A DNA stretch of 64,000 bases from Pseudalgibacter alginicilyticus (GCF_001310225.1 NZ_CP012898.1:1674001-1738000); one strand, 5' to 3'. Shown: positions 39,800 through 50,386, numbered from the stretch's first letter. The notes: generated from the letters alone by a model not told the origin. A program made the numbers and translations.

Positions 39800-41061
39800 T
39801 GGCATTGGAACGAAAAGAAATATTTGTATATGCGCATTGGAGTGGAATTGAAGTTCCATTCTTAATGGGGAGTTTATATGCTACACTATCTAGAGGGAAA
39901 GAAATATTTTCCTTTGAATATGATAAAGGATGGTTGCAATCGGATTATGCCCAGATCATAGATCCAGACCTACAATTATTCGAAGGGGCTCAGTACCTCA
40001 ACAATGAGAAATCCAATTTCGGTATTTTCCTCGACTCCTCACCAGATCGTTGGGGACGGGTGCTGATGATACGCAAAGAGGCTGCCAAAGCCAGAAAAGA
40101 AAATCGACGCGCCAAAACTTTAATGGAGTCGGATTATCTACTCGGGGTATACGATACTAACCGAATGGGAGGACTTCGTTTTAAAACAGCACAGGATGGT
40201 GCTTTTTTAGATGATGATGAAGCTATGGCTGCCCCACCTTTTGCTGCGCTTAGAGATCTTGAATTTGCCAGCTTACAGCTAGAGAAAGAAGATGCCCCAG
40301 ATAATCCGGAATACCTAAAATGGCTCAATATGCTAATGGCACCTGGATCTTCCTTAGGAGGTGCAAGACCTAAGGCCAATATTCAAGACACAGATGGTAG
40401 TTTGTGGATTGCTAAATTTCCAAGCCAAAATGACCAGCAGGATATGGGTGCCTGGGAAATGCTGGCGTATCGACTTGCCATTCAATCCGGAATTGAAATG
40501 GCACCATCAAGAGTCCAAAAATTTTCTCATCACCAATATACCTTTTTGACACAACGTTTTGATAGGAAGATCGATGGTATCCGTATCCATTTTGCCTCTG
40601 CAATGACCTTATTGGGATATACTGACGGGACGGACTATCAAGATGGGGTCAGTTATTTAGAGCTCGTGGAATTTTTAATGCAGAATGGGGCTGATGTTGA
40701 TAATGATCTCAAGAAGTTATGGAGACGTATTGTGTTTAATGTCTGTATTTCTAATACGGATGACCACCTTCGCAATCACGGATTTCTTTTAACGGATTCC
40801 GGTTGGATACTTTCGCCGGCTTATGATATCAATCCAACACCGAACGGTACAGGTTTAAAACTTAATATTTCAGAAAATGACAATGCTTTGGACTTAAACC
40901 TAGTACGGGAAGTCGCTCCCTATTTTCGGTTAAAAGAAAAAGAAGTCAATGCTATTATCAATAAAATTCAGCAGAATGTGGGTCAGTGGCAACAATTAGC
41001 AACGGATCTAGGTATTCCAAGAAATGAAATGGAATTAATGAAAAATACGTTTAAGTATTAA
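39799..41061 (+). CDS. hipA: HipA-type serine/threonine kinase toxin
   Basis: The 420-residue protein has an N-terminal HipA_N domain and the kinase core: SSPDRWGRVLM, the Gly-rich GSSLGGARPKANI loop and the catalytic ISNTDDHLRNHGFLL followed by LSPAYDINPTP, which supply the catalytic Asp, Asn and metal ligands. HipA toxins phosphorylate aminoacyl-tRNA synthetases or other targets and induce dormancy. No active-site residue appears altered, so it is probably functional. It lies just inside the island's right side, before the initiator tRNA. Confidence 0.9.
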   Translation: MALERKEIFVYAHWSGIEVPFLMGSLYATLSRGKEIFSFEYDKGWLQSDYAQIIDPDLQLFEGAQYLNNEKSNFGIFLDSSPDRWGRVLMIRKEAAKARKENRRAKTLMESDYLLGVYDTNRMGGLRFKTAQDGAFLDDDEAMAAPPFAALRDLEFASLQLEKEDAPDNPEYLKWLNMLMAPGSSLGGARPKANIQDTDGSLWIAKFPSQNDQQDMGAWEMLAYRLAIQSGIEMAPSRVQKFSHHQYTFLTQRFDRKIDGIRIHFASAMTLLGYTDGTDYQDGVSYLELVEFLMQNGADVDNDLKKLWRRIVFNVCISNTDDHLRNHGFLLTDSGWILSPAYDINPTPNGTGLKLNISENDNALDLNLVREVAPYFRLKEKEVNAIINKIQQNVGQWQQLATDLGIPRNEMELMKNTFKY

Positions 41062-41170
41062 AATATTTCATCAATAATATTTCTTACTACAAAATAATAG
41101 CATTTGAAATCAAGAGAAATGTCAAATCGAAAATACTACGATTCTGTACTTATTCTGTACTATGTAAAAT

Positions 41171-41201
41171 AAAAAAAGGCTTCACATTTCTGTGAAGCCT
41201 T
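41171..41201 (-). terminator. Terminator of the initiator tRNA gene
   Basis: AAGGCTTCAC (41176-41185) and GTGAAGCCTT (41192-41201) form a perfect 10-bp stem with a 6-nt loop. On the minus strand it is followed by a run of T residues (41171-41177). It lies 12 bp beyond the tRNA 3' end. Confidence 0.85.
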
Positions 41202-41212
41202 GTCTTTACTAG

Positions 41213-41285
<73 letters not shown>

Positions 41286-41358
41286 ATATTAATACCAGAA
41301 ACAATATACTTAGCTTTCAACTTTCGGTTCATAATGCCGACCAGATTGTTTCGGACTG

Positions 41359-41388
41359 CAAATATACAATCCTTTTTACTTTCTACAA
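41359..41388 (-). promoter_or_regulatory. Promoter of the initiator tRNA
   Basis: On the minus strand TTG (41386-41388), 19 bp of spacer and TATATTTG (41359-41366) match the Bacteroidetes -33/-7 consensus exactly. It reads toward the tRNA at 41285. Confidence 0.8.
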
Positions 41389-41409
41389 TGATAAAATTAG
41401 AAAATATTA

Positions 41410-41589
41410 CTATTCAATGCTATCTACTTGAAAATCTACTAATTCCAAATTAAAAAACTTTACAGACACCTGTATTGGGTTACAACAAATTTCACAATCT
41501 TCTATATAAACCTGTTTAAAAACCGAACTATCCAACAACATGGATATGGTTTCCCAACAATATGGACAAGTAAAATAATGCTCATTCAT
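41410..41589 (-). CDS. CPXCG-type cysteine-rich small protein (59 aa)
   Basis: An ATG at 41587-41589 gives MNEHYFTCPYCWETISMLLD followed by EDCEICCNPIQVSVKFFNLE. Two CxxC pairs (CPYC, CEICC) form a zinc-ribbon-like site and match the Cys_rich_CPXG family of small proteins of unknown function. It lies between the tRNA promoter and the LRR gene, and its start is 14 bp from the terminator at 41602. Confidence 0.7.
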   Translation of the reverse strand: MNEHYFTCPYCWETISMLLDSSVFKQVYIEDCEICCNPIQVSVKFFNLELVDFQVDSIE

Positions 41590-41601
41590 TTTATCTATAA
41601 A

Positions 41602-41640
41602 TCAAAAATAGGCAATACATTTTATGTATTGCCTATTTAT
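41602..41640 (-). terminator. Terminator of the LRR gene
   Basis: AATAGGCAATACAT (41607-41620) and its exact complement (41624-41637) form a 14-bp stem with a 3-nt loop, followed on the minus strand by TTTTTGAT. It lies 22 bp after the LRR gene stop at 41662 and just before the CPXCG gene on the same strand. Confidence 0.85.
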
Positions 41641-41661
41641 TTATTAAACTAAATTAAAATT

Positions 41662-42486
41662 TTATTCTTTTTCTAAATCCATTGTTGCTGTAGCATTTTG
41701 CATTTCTAAAAGCATTAAACTTGGAGGATTCTTTCCTGAAACACTTATGTATTCTTGATTTAAATTATTATCACTTACCATCATGGTATTTAAATTTGTT
41801 AAGTTCATAAACTCAATAGGCAAATCACCTGTAAATTGATTACTTGATAATAATAATTCTTCAAGTTGTGTTAACTGTGCAATCTCTGCAGGTATTTCAC
41901 CTTCCATTTTATTATCCATTAAGCTTAATTTTTTTAAACCACTTAATGCATAAATTTCATTTGGAATAGTTCCTGTTAAATAATTACTACCTAACAAAAG
42001 CTCTTGTAACTTAGTAAGTTCCATTAATGAAGCTGGAATTTCTCCAGTTAAAGCATTACTATATAGTTTTAAAGATTCTAATTTTTTTAGAGCACCAAGT
42101 TCAGCTGGTATGTTTCCTTCAAACTTATTCATAAACAATTCTAAAGAAGTTAATTCTTGTAGGTTTGCTAAACTTGTTGGTATTGTACCTCCAATTTTAT
42201 TAAATCCTAAATTTAATTTTCTAAGACTCGTTAAATTACCTATTTCATCTGGTAATACACCTTCTAAATTATTAAAAGGAAGATTTAATTCAACTACTTT
42301 ATCATTTTCAATTGTAACACCGTACCAAGAATCCATAGGATTATCTATATTCCAACTAGAATTCCAAGCCGCTCCATTTGTAGCATTATAAAGTGCCAAA
42401 AGAGCTTCTTTATCACTTATAGTAACGTTTGCAAAAGAATACGCTGATATTAAAAAACAAACTAATAAGGATTTAAAGTTTTTCAT
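41662..42486 (-). CDS. Secreted leucine-rich-repeat protein
   Basis: The 274-residue protein has a signal peptide (MKNFKSLLVCFLISAYSFAN), an N-terminal cap ALLALYNATNGAAWNSSWNIDNPMDSWYGV, and about seven plant-type LRRs (LxxLxLxxNxLxGxIPxxL) from about residue 70 to 250. It ends LEMQNATATMDLEKE without an obvious T9SS sorting domain. Such proteins usually mediate protein binding at the cell surface or periplasm; the partner is unknown. Confidence 0.85.
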   Translation of the reverse strand: MKNFKSLLVCFLISAYSFANVTISDKEALLALYNATNGAAWNSSWNIDNPMDSWYGVTIENDKVVELNLPFNNLEGVLPDEIGNLTSLRKLNLGFNKIGGTIPTSLANLQELTSLELFMNKFEGNIPAELGALKKLESLKLYSNALTGEIPASLMELTKLQELLLGSNYLTGTIPNEIYALSGLKKLSLMDNKMEGEIPAEIAQLTQLEELLLSSNQFTGDLPIEFMNLTNLNTMMVSDNNLNQEYISVSGKNPPSLMLLEMQNATATMDLEKE

Positions 42487-42633
42487 CTTAAATAAATTTG
42501 GGATTAATTCTCCTACGAAAGTAACCCTGATATAGACGAAAAACTATTTTATTCGACGAAATACAGTTTATTTTAACATTTAACAATCGATAAACTACAT
42601 TTCTTAACCGATAAAAGTACAGTAAATTAATAT

Positions 42634-43950
42634 TTAAAAATTAACATTTAAGAGTTCACCACAAATTTGAAGCATTTGTAACTCAGCTATTTTAGCAAAA
42701 TATTTAGCTTGATTCCTACTTAATTCAGCACTAAGAAGGTTCAGTTGTGCTTGTCTAAATTCTATGGAATTTACTTGACCAAGTTTAAACTTTTCCTCTG
42801 TTCTGTCAAAATTATTTTGAGAAGTTATGATATTTTGCTCCTGAAGTTTATAAATATTTAATTTATTTTGAAAATCATCCCAAGCATTATTAAAATCACG
42901 CTCTAAAGTAACTAACAACTCTTCTTTTTGAATGTTTTGGGCCTGTAAATTAATTTTAGCGTTTTTAACTCGCGTAATGGAACTTCCTCCATCAAATAAA
43001 TTCCAGTTCAAACTTAATCCTCCAGATAAACCTGTATTGGTTGATACTGCAACAAAAGAAGCTGCATTATTATTACTTTTATTCCACCCATAACTTCCAA
43101 ACAATCCAACCGTAGGTAAATAAGCAGATTTTTCAGATTTAACCCCTAATGTATTTATTGCTATATTTTTATCTATTTGTAATAAGTTTATATTATTGAT
43201 TTTTGCTTTTTCAAAAAGCTCCTCTTTATTATATAAAGTACTAAATACAATATCTGTATCTACATTAAAATTATCGGTTAACGTATTACCTAAAACAAGA
43301 TTTAAGTCGCGCTTAAAATTCTTTAATTGCTGTTTGGAATTCATTAAACTTATACTGTCATTATTAATATCAACTTCAGCATTAAGAACTGCTAATTTAG
43401 TATTTTGACCATATTCAAATTGATATTCAGCACGAACCAATCTATCTTTAGAAATAGTCAAAGTTTGCAAGATAGCTTCAGTATTTTCTTTTAATTCAGC
43501 CACATTATAATACACTGTAAAAAGTTGCAAAATGGTATTTTCAATCGTTTCACGAGCTTGTAATTCGTTTAACTGTTCATTTTCTTTTAGCTGTTTATAA
43601 TTATAAGAACGCCCTAAGCCATCAAATAAAGTATAATTAAGATTTAATGAAGCATTATATCTAGAACTTTCAGCACCATTTAAAACAGTAACACCTCCGT
43701 CTGAAAATTCGGCCTCGGTATTATCAATATTATGCGTGGCACCAGCACTTCCACTTAAAACAGGTAAATAACCAGAATTTAAAACACTAGCATTGTTTTT
43801 AGCTATTTCAACATCCGTGTTTGATAATTTAATGCCATAATTATTTTCTAACGCTAAGGCTACCGCTTGTTCTGGTGTTATTAGCTCTTGTGCAAATAGA
43901 TGTATTTGCAACAATAATAACATACTTAAAAAAACAAATTTAATGTTCAT
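42634..43950 (-). CDS. TolC-family outer-membrane efflux protein
   Basis: The ATG at 43950 gives the signal peptide MNIKFVFLSMLLLLQIHLFAQ, so the longer frame to 43977 is not preferred. About 438 residues follow with two OEP repeats (LALENNYGIKLSNTDVEIAKNNASVLNSGYLPVLSGSA and later SAYLPTVGLFGSYGW). It forms the outer-membrane channel for the RND pump encoded upstream. Its start overlaps the end of the pump gene by 11 bp, and the order adaptor-pump-channel is one operon. Confidence 0.9.
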   Translation of the reverse strand: MNIKFVFLSMLLLLQIHLFAQELITPEQAVALALENNYGIKLSNTDVEIAKNNASVLNSGYLPVLSGSAGATHNIDNTEAEFSDGGVTVLNGAESSRYNASLNLNYTLFDGLGRSYNYKQLKENEQLNELQARETIENTILQLFTVYYNVAELKENTEAILQTLTISKDRLVRAEYQFEYGQNTKLAVLNAEVDINNDSISLMNSKQQLKNFKRDLNLVLGNTLTDNFNVDTDIVFSTLYNKEELFEKAKINNINLLQIDKNIAINTLGVKSEKSAYLPTVGLFGSYGWNKSNNNAASFVAVSTNTGLSGGLSLNWNLFDGGSSITRVKNAKINLQAQNIQKEELLVTLERDFNNAWDDFQNKLNIYKLQEQNIITSQNNFDRTEEKFKLGQVNSIEFRQAQLNLLSAELSRNQAKYFAKIAELQMLQICGELLNVNF

Positions 43951-46900
43951 CTTCTTCTTTTTGTTCTTTAATGGCACGTTCTACTTCTTCTTTTGTAACA
44001 TTGTTTCCTGTTGCCAACCACTTAGCATTCTTTTTTAAACCATTACTAAACGCTAAAAACAATGGCAACACCAAAAGTGTTAAAACTGTAGCATAACCAA
44101 TACCAAATGATACCGAAATAGCCATAGGCTTTAAAAACTGTGCTTGTCTACTTTTTTCAAGCAACAACGGCGCTAAACCTGCAATTGTTGTTAAGGATGT
44201 TAAGAAAATAGCTCTAAAGCGAGATTTACCCGCTTCAGAAAGCGCTAAATCAAAAGCCATACCTTCTTTTAAATTTGAATTAAATTTTCCTATTAAAACC
44301 AATCCATCATTTACCATAATACCTATTAATGCAATAATACCTAATAGAGATAATACATTTATAGGAAAGCCTAATAACCAATGCCCCCATCCAACTGCTG
44401 TTAAACTAAACGGAATAAGAAGTAAAAGTAATAAGGGCTGACTATAACTTCTAAAAGTAAAAGCAATAGTAATATAAATAAGCAATAATATTGGCACCCC
44501 TGCACTGTACAAAGACGTTGATAATTTTGAAGCTTCTCTGTTTTGACCCTCAAAAGAAGCTGAAATGGTAGGGTACTTAGATTTAATTTCTGGAATAACA
44601 TTATTCCTAATATCATCTAAAATATCGGTAGCACTTGTACTGGGGTCTTTTAAATCTGCAGACACTTGAATTTCTCGTTGACCTACTAAATGATTGATAA
44701 CAACATCACCTCTTTCAATGGTATAGTTTGCTATATCTTTTAAAACAACACGATTGCCAGAAGGTGTAACAATTCGCATATCATCTAAGTTATTAATAGA
44801 TTCTCTATCTGATCTATCATAACGAACCCAAACACGAATTTCATCCTGGCCACGCTGAAAACGCTGTGCTTGCGCTCCAAAAAAACCAGCTCTAACCTGT
44901 GCCATCACAGTACTTAAATCTAATCCTAACAAATAAGCACTTTCCTTTAATTCTAAGCGAATTTCCTTAATCCCAGCAGGATCATTATCTTCAATATCCT
45001 TCAATAAAGGGTTAGTTAGTAGTACTTGTTTTAGTTCTATTTTAGCCGCTTTTAACTCGTCTATATTATTCCCTAATAAAGACACCGAAACAGGACTACC
45101 TCCAAAATTACCTCCTGAACCAAAAATTAAACGCTCTGTACCAATAATTGGACCTACCGCATCTCTAAGTTTGTTAGCAACTAACCTAGAATCTATAACC
45201 TCTGGACGTTCTTCACCTGGCAACATGTTAATTTCCAATAGCGCACTGGAAGAACTATTTATTTCCAAAATAGTATTTTCAAAAAGTTTTTTACCAGTTC
45301 CCTTTAAATAGGTGTCGGTCAATTCTTCATTAACCTCATAAGATTTTTGTTCAATCATGGAAATGATAGAATCTGTAATTTTTACATTCGTACCGTTAGG
45401 CATATCTAATTCTACCCTCACTCTATCACTTGCAATAGAAGGAAAAATAGTAACCCCAATAATTCCACCTCCTACAGCACCAAATGTTAGTATTAATAGT
45501 GCTATAAAAATCCCTAAGGATAATAGTTTAAATTTTAAAACAAAATCTAATGTAGGACTATAAATTCTATCCCTACAAAACATCATTATACCATCACCCA
45601 ACTTATTAATATAACGCATTTTAGAAAAAAACTGTTTCATTTTGGAAGGGTTTTCTTCTTCTACAGGTTTTCTTAAAGCTTTTGAGTGAGCCAAATGTGC
45701 AGGCAAAATAATTAAAGCCTCAATAAGTGATATAGATAATGTCAAAATTACTATAACAGAAAGTTCACCAAAAAACTCGCCAATTCTACTATCTAAAAAC
45801 TGAAACATGGAAAATGCTAAAAGCGTAGTTATAATAGCTGAAACTACAGGAGGTATTACTTCCATCGTTCCATCTATTGCAGCTCGCATGGGGGTCTTTC
45901 CTTTTTCATAATGCTGGTAAATATTTTCAGCAATTACAATACCATCATCTACCAAAATACCAATTACGATAATCATTCCAAAAAGAGAGAAGATATTGAT
46001 TGTAACATCAAACTGGCTCGCAAAAATAAACATGCCTAAAAATGAAATGGGAAGTCCAAAAGCTACCCAAAATGCTAAGCGTGTATTTAAAAATAAGGAT
46101 AAAAAAATCAACACTAAAATGATACCCATGGCTGCATTTTCAACCAATAAATTAGTACGCTGTTTTAATGTTACAGATCGATCATCCACAATATCAATCC
46201 TTGCATTATTATGCTTTTGATTGTAATCTTCTATATAAGTTTTTACTTTATCTGAGGAAGAGATTAAATCCTCATTATTTGTACTAGTTACAGATACATT
46301 AATTGCTAATTTTCCATTAAAATAATTTGCATTGGGAGTTTCTGAAAAGCGATCTCTTATAATTGCAACATCTTTTAAGCGCACTATTTTTCCTTCGGGT
46401 GTAGATTTTACAATAATATTTGAAAGTTCTTTTCCATAATACGATCGGTTATTTGCACGAATTAAATACTCTTCGGCATCGGTTTTTATATTACCTCCTG
46501 TAACCAAAATATTGGATGCACTTACTGCCTGTGAAACATCTTCAAAACTAATATCATATGCCAATAAACTCGTTTCATTAACTGCTATTTCAATTTCCTC
46601 TTCTGGGTAGCCCGACACTTCTATCTGTGAAATACCATCAATAGTACGCAAATCATTTTCTACTTGTCTCCCTAATTGTTTTAGAGTCTTTAACGGAATA
46701 TTATCACCACTTATAGCAAATGAAATCGTTTCTCTAATAGCTTCTTGTTTTGCAACTACTAAGGGCTCCATACCTGTTGGAAATGATGGCACCCTGTCCA
46801 CCGCATTCTTAACCTCCAAAAGCATAAAATCAATATTTTCCCCTTTTTCTATTTCAACAGTTATGGTTCCACTATTTTCTCGAGACACAGAAGTAACACG

Positions 46901-47137
46901 GTCAACACCTTTTAATCCTTTAAGGTTGTCTTCTATTTTAAGTACAACACCCTCTTCAATTTCTTGCGGAGAAGCCCCTGGATATGAAATACTTACATTG
47001 ATTATTTTGGAATCAATTAGAGGAAAAAATGATGATTTAAGTGACAAAACGCCTAACACACCAAAAACAAGAAAGGCTAAAATAAAAATATTTACAGCTA
47101 CGTGGTATTTAATAAAATAAGCTATTAACTTTCTCAT
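43940..47137 (-). CDS. RND efflux pump permease
   Basis: The 1065-residue protein has the AcrB/HAE-type layout: helix 1, a large periplasmic loop with GASPQEIEEGVVLKIEDNLKGLKGV, helices 2-6 including MIIVIGILVDDGIVIAENIY with the conserved transport Asp residues, a second loop, and helices 8-12 with VNDGLVLIGKFN. It is driven by the proton gradient and exports small molecules. It abuts the adaptor gene at 47137. The substrate cannot be predicted by eye. Confidence 0.92.
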   Translation of the reverse strand: MRKLIAYFIKYHVAVNIFILAFLVFGVLGVLSLKSSFFPLIDSKIINVSISYPGASPQEIEEGVVLKIEDNLKGLKGVDRVTSVSRENSGTITVEIEKGENIDFMLLEVKNAVDRVPSFPTGMEPLVVAKQEAIRETISFAISGDNIPLKTLKQLGRQVENDLRTIDGISQIEVSGYPEEEIEIAVNETSLLAYDISFEDVSQAVSASNILVTGGNIKTDAEEYLIRANNRSYYGKELSNIIVKSTPEGKIVRLKDVAIIRDRFSETPNANYFNGKLAINVSVTSTNNEDLISSSDKVKTYIEDYNQKHNNARIDIVDDRSVTLKQRTNLLVENAAMGIILVLIFLSLFLNTRLAFWVAFGLPISFLGMFIFASQFDVTINIFSLFGMIIVIGILVDDGIVIAENIYQHYEKGKTPMRAAIDGTMEVIPPVVSAIITTLLAFSMFQFLDSRIGEFFGELSVIVILTLSISLIEALIILPAHLAHSKALRKPVEEENPSKMKQFFSKMRYINKLGDGIMMFCRDRIYSPTLDFVLKFKLLSLGIFIALLILTFGAVGGGIIGVTIFPSIASDRVRVELDMPNGTNVKITDSIISMIEQKSYEVNEELTDTYLKGTGKKLFENTILEINSSSSALLEINMLPGEERPEVIDSRLVANKLRDAVGPIIGTERLIFGSGGNFGGSPVSVSLLGNNIDELKAAKIELKQVLLTNPLLKDIEDNDPAGIKEIRLELKESAYLLGLDLSTVMAQVRAGFFGAQAQRFQRGQDEIRVWVRYDRSDRESINNLDDMRIVTPSGNRVVLKDIANYTIERGDVVINHLVGQREIQVSADLKDPSTSATDILDDIRNNVIPEIKSKYPTISASFEGQNREASKLSTSLYSAGVPILLLIYITIAFTFRSYSQPLLLLLLIPFSLTAVGWGHWLLGFPINVLSLLGIIALIGIMVNDGLVLIGKFNSNLKEGMAFDLALSEAGKSRFRAIFLTSLTTIAGLAPLLLEKSRQAQFLKPMAISVSFGIGYATVLTLLVLPLFLAFSNGLKKNAKWLATGNNVTKEEVERAIKEQKEEDEH

Positions 47138-48267
47138 TATTGATCTTCCGTTTTTGCTGATTCTTTAAAAGGCTTTACAAGCATGCCTGCATAAGCTCCT
47201 GGGACTGCTTTTTTTAGAATAATCGTACCATCAGGTATGTTTTTCAAAACCACTTTTGTTTCAGAAAAATATATTGGCTTAGCTGCTATTACATCCAACA
47301 AACTATCTCTAACGATAAAAACCTCATTGGTATCCAATAATAAATTTCGATCAATTTCTATAGCATCCTTTTCTTCTTTTGCATTTAAATTTGCTTCTAA
47401 ATACATCCCTTCTTTAAGGGTTTCATCTTTAACATCAATATAAGCAGTAATTGTTTGAGTGGTGGCATCAATACTTCCATTTACTCTCGCTACTTTCCCT
47501 TCGTAAGTTTTCGTTTTATCTAAATTTGACAGTATCACATCTTCACCTACTTCTAATAAACTGGCATAATCTTCACTCAAAGCTACTTCCATTTCGTAAA
47601 CCGATGGATCTATAAATTCACCTAACTTCTGCCCACTTCTTACTAATGTCCCCTCGGTTACCAAGGCTTCAGTTAATATACCTGTAAACGGTGCTGAAAT
47701 ATTGTATTTTGATAAACGTTGTTCTAAATTTTTAACGTCGTAATAGCTAGAAACAATACCACGCCCTGTAATGAAATAGTTTTCCTTAATGGAAGTCATT
47801 TCGGGTAATTTTGGTGTGGTGTTGCTTAAGTCAAAATTGTTAAGGTAATCTTGCCATTTTTGAAATACTTCTGGAAAATCTAAACGTAAATCTGGCATAA
47901 TAGCCGCTATAGTATTGTACAACTCACTTTTTGAAGATTGTACGCCTGCATAATACTCAGCAGCATCAATGCGAATTAAATTTTCACCCTTATTGAATTC
48001 CTGTCCAGGTTTAAAGAGCTTATTTCCTGTTCTAAAAAGCCCTTGTACTTCAGAATAAAGTTCTACACGGCGCTTAGCAACCAAACTACCATTGGCAGGA
48101 ATTACAATAGGAACCATTCCATTTGTAACCGTATCTGTAAAAACGGTTTTTACGACTTTTTCCTTAACAGGCTTAGGTTTATTTTTATCTGCAATAAGTT
48201 TTTTTGCATACAAAATGGAAAGTACTATTAGTAAAATTCCAATAACGGAAAGTATAATTTTACGCAT
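47137..48267 (-). CDS. RND efflux periplasmic adaptor (HlyD/AcrA-like)
   Basis: The 376-residue protein has an N-terminal membrane or signal anchor (KIILSVIGILLIVLSILYAKKLI), a lipoyl-like segment VEVYSEVQGLFRTGNKLFKPGQEFNKGENLIRI split across a hairpin, and a beta-barrel and C-terminal domain (LDTNEVFIVRDSLLDVIAAKPIYF). It connects the permease to the outer-membrane channel. It is the first gene of the three-gene operon. Confidence 0.9.
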   Translation of the reverse strand: MRKIILSVIGILLIVLSILYAKKLIADKNKPKPVKEKVVKTVFTDTVTNGMVPIVIPANGSLVAKRRVELYSEVQGLFRTGNKLFKPGQEFNKGENLIRIDAAEYYAGVQSSKSELYNTIAAIMPDLRLDFPEVFQKWQDYLNNFDLSNTTPKLPEMTSIKENYFITGRGIVSSYYDVKNLEQRLSKYNISAPFTGILTEALVTEGTLVRSGQKLGEFIDPSVYEMEVALSEDYASLLEVGEDVILSNLDKTKTYEGKVARVNGSIDATTQTITAYIDVKDETLKEGMYLEANLNAKEEKDAIEIDRNLLLDTNEVFIVRDSLLDVIAAKPIYFSETKVVLKNIPDGTIILKKAVPGAYAGMLVKPFKESAKTEDQ

Positions 48268-48349
48268 ACAACTAATTTTGAGGGGTAGAGCGTGCTAAAA
48301 TACCTAATAAGTAATCTTTATACGTTAAAAAAAACTTAAAAAACTTAGC

Positions 48350-50254
48350 TTAAAATGCTTCAATTTCAAGTTGAATAGCCTCCCATTTCATCATTGATTC
48401 CTCTAAATCCTTTTTCATTTTCTGATAATTCTCAAAAAAATTTGATTGTGAAGTGACTTCCTCATAATTAATTTCAAGTTCAGAATCTATCTTTTTAATA
48501 TCTCGTTCTAATTGATTAATTTTAGATTCTATGTTGCTTAACTTATTATTTAAGGATTTTAGCTTTTTTTGATCTTCATATGATTGTTGCTTTTTTTCTT
48601 TAGGTTCTTCCTTAATAACTGTCCGTTTTTCAACATCTCGAAGACTTTCAACTTTTCGTTGCTCTAAATAAAAATCAATATCTCCTAAATACTCTCGTAT
48701 TTTATGATCTTTAAATTCATAAACACTATTAGTTAATCCCTGAAGAAAATCACGATCGTGCGAAACTAAAATCAAAGTTCCCTCAAACCGTTTTAATGCT
48801 TCTTTTAAAACATTTTTAGATTTTATGTCCAAGTGGTTGGTGGGTTCATCCATGATTAACACATTGAATGGCTGCAACATAAGTTTAGCTAATGCCAAAC
48901 GATTACGTTCACCTCCTGAAAGAACCTTTACATATTTATCAACTTCATCTCCTCTAAATAAAAACGACCCTAATATATCTCTAACTTTACTTCTGTTTTT
49001 TTCATTGGCGGCATCCACCATAGTATCATGAACCGTTTTATTCCCATCTAAATACTCTGCTTGATTTTGAGCAAAATATCCTATTTGAACGTTATGTCCC
49101 AGTTTTAAATGCCCTTCATATTTAATATCGCCAACTATTATTTTTGCTAATGTAGATTTTCCTTGTCCGTTTTGCCCAACAAAAGCCGTTTTGCTATCAC
49201 GCTCTATAAGCAAGTCAACACCCTTTAAAACCTCATTTTTACCGTATGTTTTCGATATGTTTTCTGCTTCAACTACCACTTTTCCTGGCGTGATAGAAAC
49301 TGGAAAATTAAGGGTCATAACACTGTTATCATCCTCATCAACCTCAATTCTATCAATTTTATCCAATTTTTTAATAAGCGATTGTGCCATGGTTGCTTTA
49401 GAAGCTTTGGCACGAAACTTTTCTATGAGCTTTTCAGTTTGCTCAATTTGTTTTTGTTGGTTTTTTTGCGAGGCCAATTGTTGTGTTCTTAGCTCTTCAC
49501 GCAGCAGTAAGTACTTAGAATATGGTTTTGGATAATCATAAATTCGACCTAAAGAAATTTCAATGGTCCTATTAGTTACATTATCTAAAAACATTTTATC
49601 GTGCGACACAATAGCTACAGCTCCAGCATAATTCTTTAAAAACCCTTCCAGCCAAATAATAGATTCAATATCTAAATGGTTGGTAGGCTCATCTAAAAGC
49701 AATATATCATTGTTTTGTAAAAGCAATTTAGCCAACTCAATACGCATTCGCCATCCTCCTGAAAACGTATCTGTTAACTTATTAAAATGCTCACGCTGAA
49801 ATCCTAATCCTTGAAGGATTTTTTCTGTATCTCCTTGATAATTATAACCTCCTAATATTTCATATTGATGCTGAATATCATTAATATCAACCATTAATTG
49901 GTGGTAGCCTTCACTTTCATAATCAGTTCGCTCTGCCAATTGGGTATTTATATCATCCATTTTAGCTTCCAAAATTTTAATTTCCGTAAAGGCTTCGTAA
50001 GCTTCTTCAAGGACTGTTCTTCCTAAAACAAAATCAATGTCTTGTTTTAAAAATCCAATTTTCAGTTCTTTATCAGCTGCTATTTGCCCGGTATCGGGTT
50101 CCATTTCTTTAGATAAAATTTTAAGCATGGTAGATTTTCCTGCACCATTTTTACCTATTAACCCTATTCTATCGCCATTACCAAGTTTAAAAGTTATATC
50201 CTCAAACAGATATTCCCCTTGAAATGAAATCGATAAATTGTGAATGTTCATCAT
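48350..50254 (-). CDS. ABC-F family ATPase (Uup/EttA-like)
   Basis: The 634-residue protein has two ABC domains without membrane segments: Walker A GKNGAGKST and GQNGQGKST, signatures FSGGWRMRIELAK and LSGGERNRLALAK, and Walker B LLLDEPTNHLD and LIMDEPTNHLD. The interdomain linker and the C-terminal coiled coil (LKSLNNKLSNIESKINQLERDIKKIDSEL) are those of ABC-F translation factors such as Uup. It probably acts on ribosomes or DNA ends. Sequence alone does not show antibiotic protection. Confidence 0.92.
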   Translation of the reverse strand: MMNIHNLSISFQGEYLFEDITFKLGNGDRIGLIGKNGAGKSTMLKILSKEMEPDTGQIAADKELKIGFLKQDIDFVLGRTVLEEAYEAFTEIKILEAKMDDINTQLAERTDYESEGYHQLMVDINDIQHQYEILGGYNYQGDTEKILQGLGFQREHFNKLTDTFSGGWRMRIELAKLLLQNNDILLLDEPTNHLDIESIIWLEGFLKNYAGAVAIVSHDKMFLDNVTNRTIEISLGRIYDYPKPYSKYLLLREELRTQQLASQKNQQKQIEQTEKLIEKFRAKASKATMAQSLIKKLDKIDRIEVDEDDNSVMTLNFPVSITPGKVVVEAENISKTYGKNEVLKGVDLLIERDSKTAFVGQNGQGKSTLAKIIVGDIKYEGHLKLGHNVQIGYFAQNQAEYLDGNKTVHDTMVDAANEKNRSKVRDILGSFLFRGDEVDKYVKVLSGGERNRLALAKLMLQPFNVLIMDEPTNHLDIKSKNVLKEALKRFEGTLILVSHDRDFLQGLTNSVYEFKDHKIREYLGDIDFYLEQRKVESLRDVEKRTVIKEEPKEKKQQSYEDQKKLKSLNNKLSNIESKINQLERDIKKIDSELEINYEEVTSQSNFFENYQKMKKDLEESMMKWEAIQLEIEAF

Positions 50255-50386
50255 AATTTTGTAACTATTATTACAAAGTTTTATTATTTTAAAACTTAGT
50301 TTTGCATCACTATTTTATCAACTCAAAAAGTTTCTTTATTAAAGAATTTCTTTTTTAATTGAAAGCGCAAAAATACATTAAATAAT

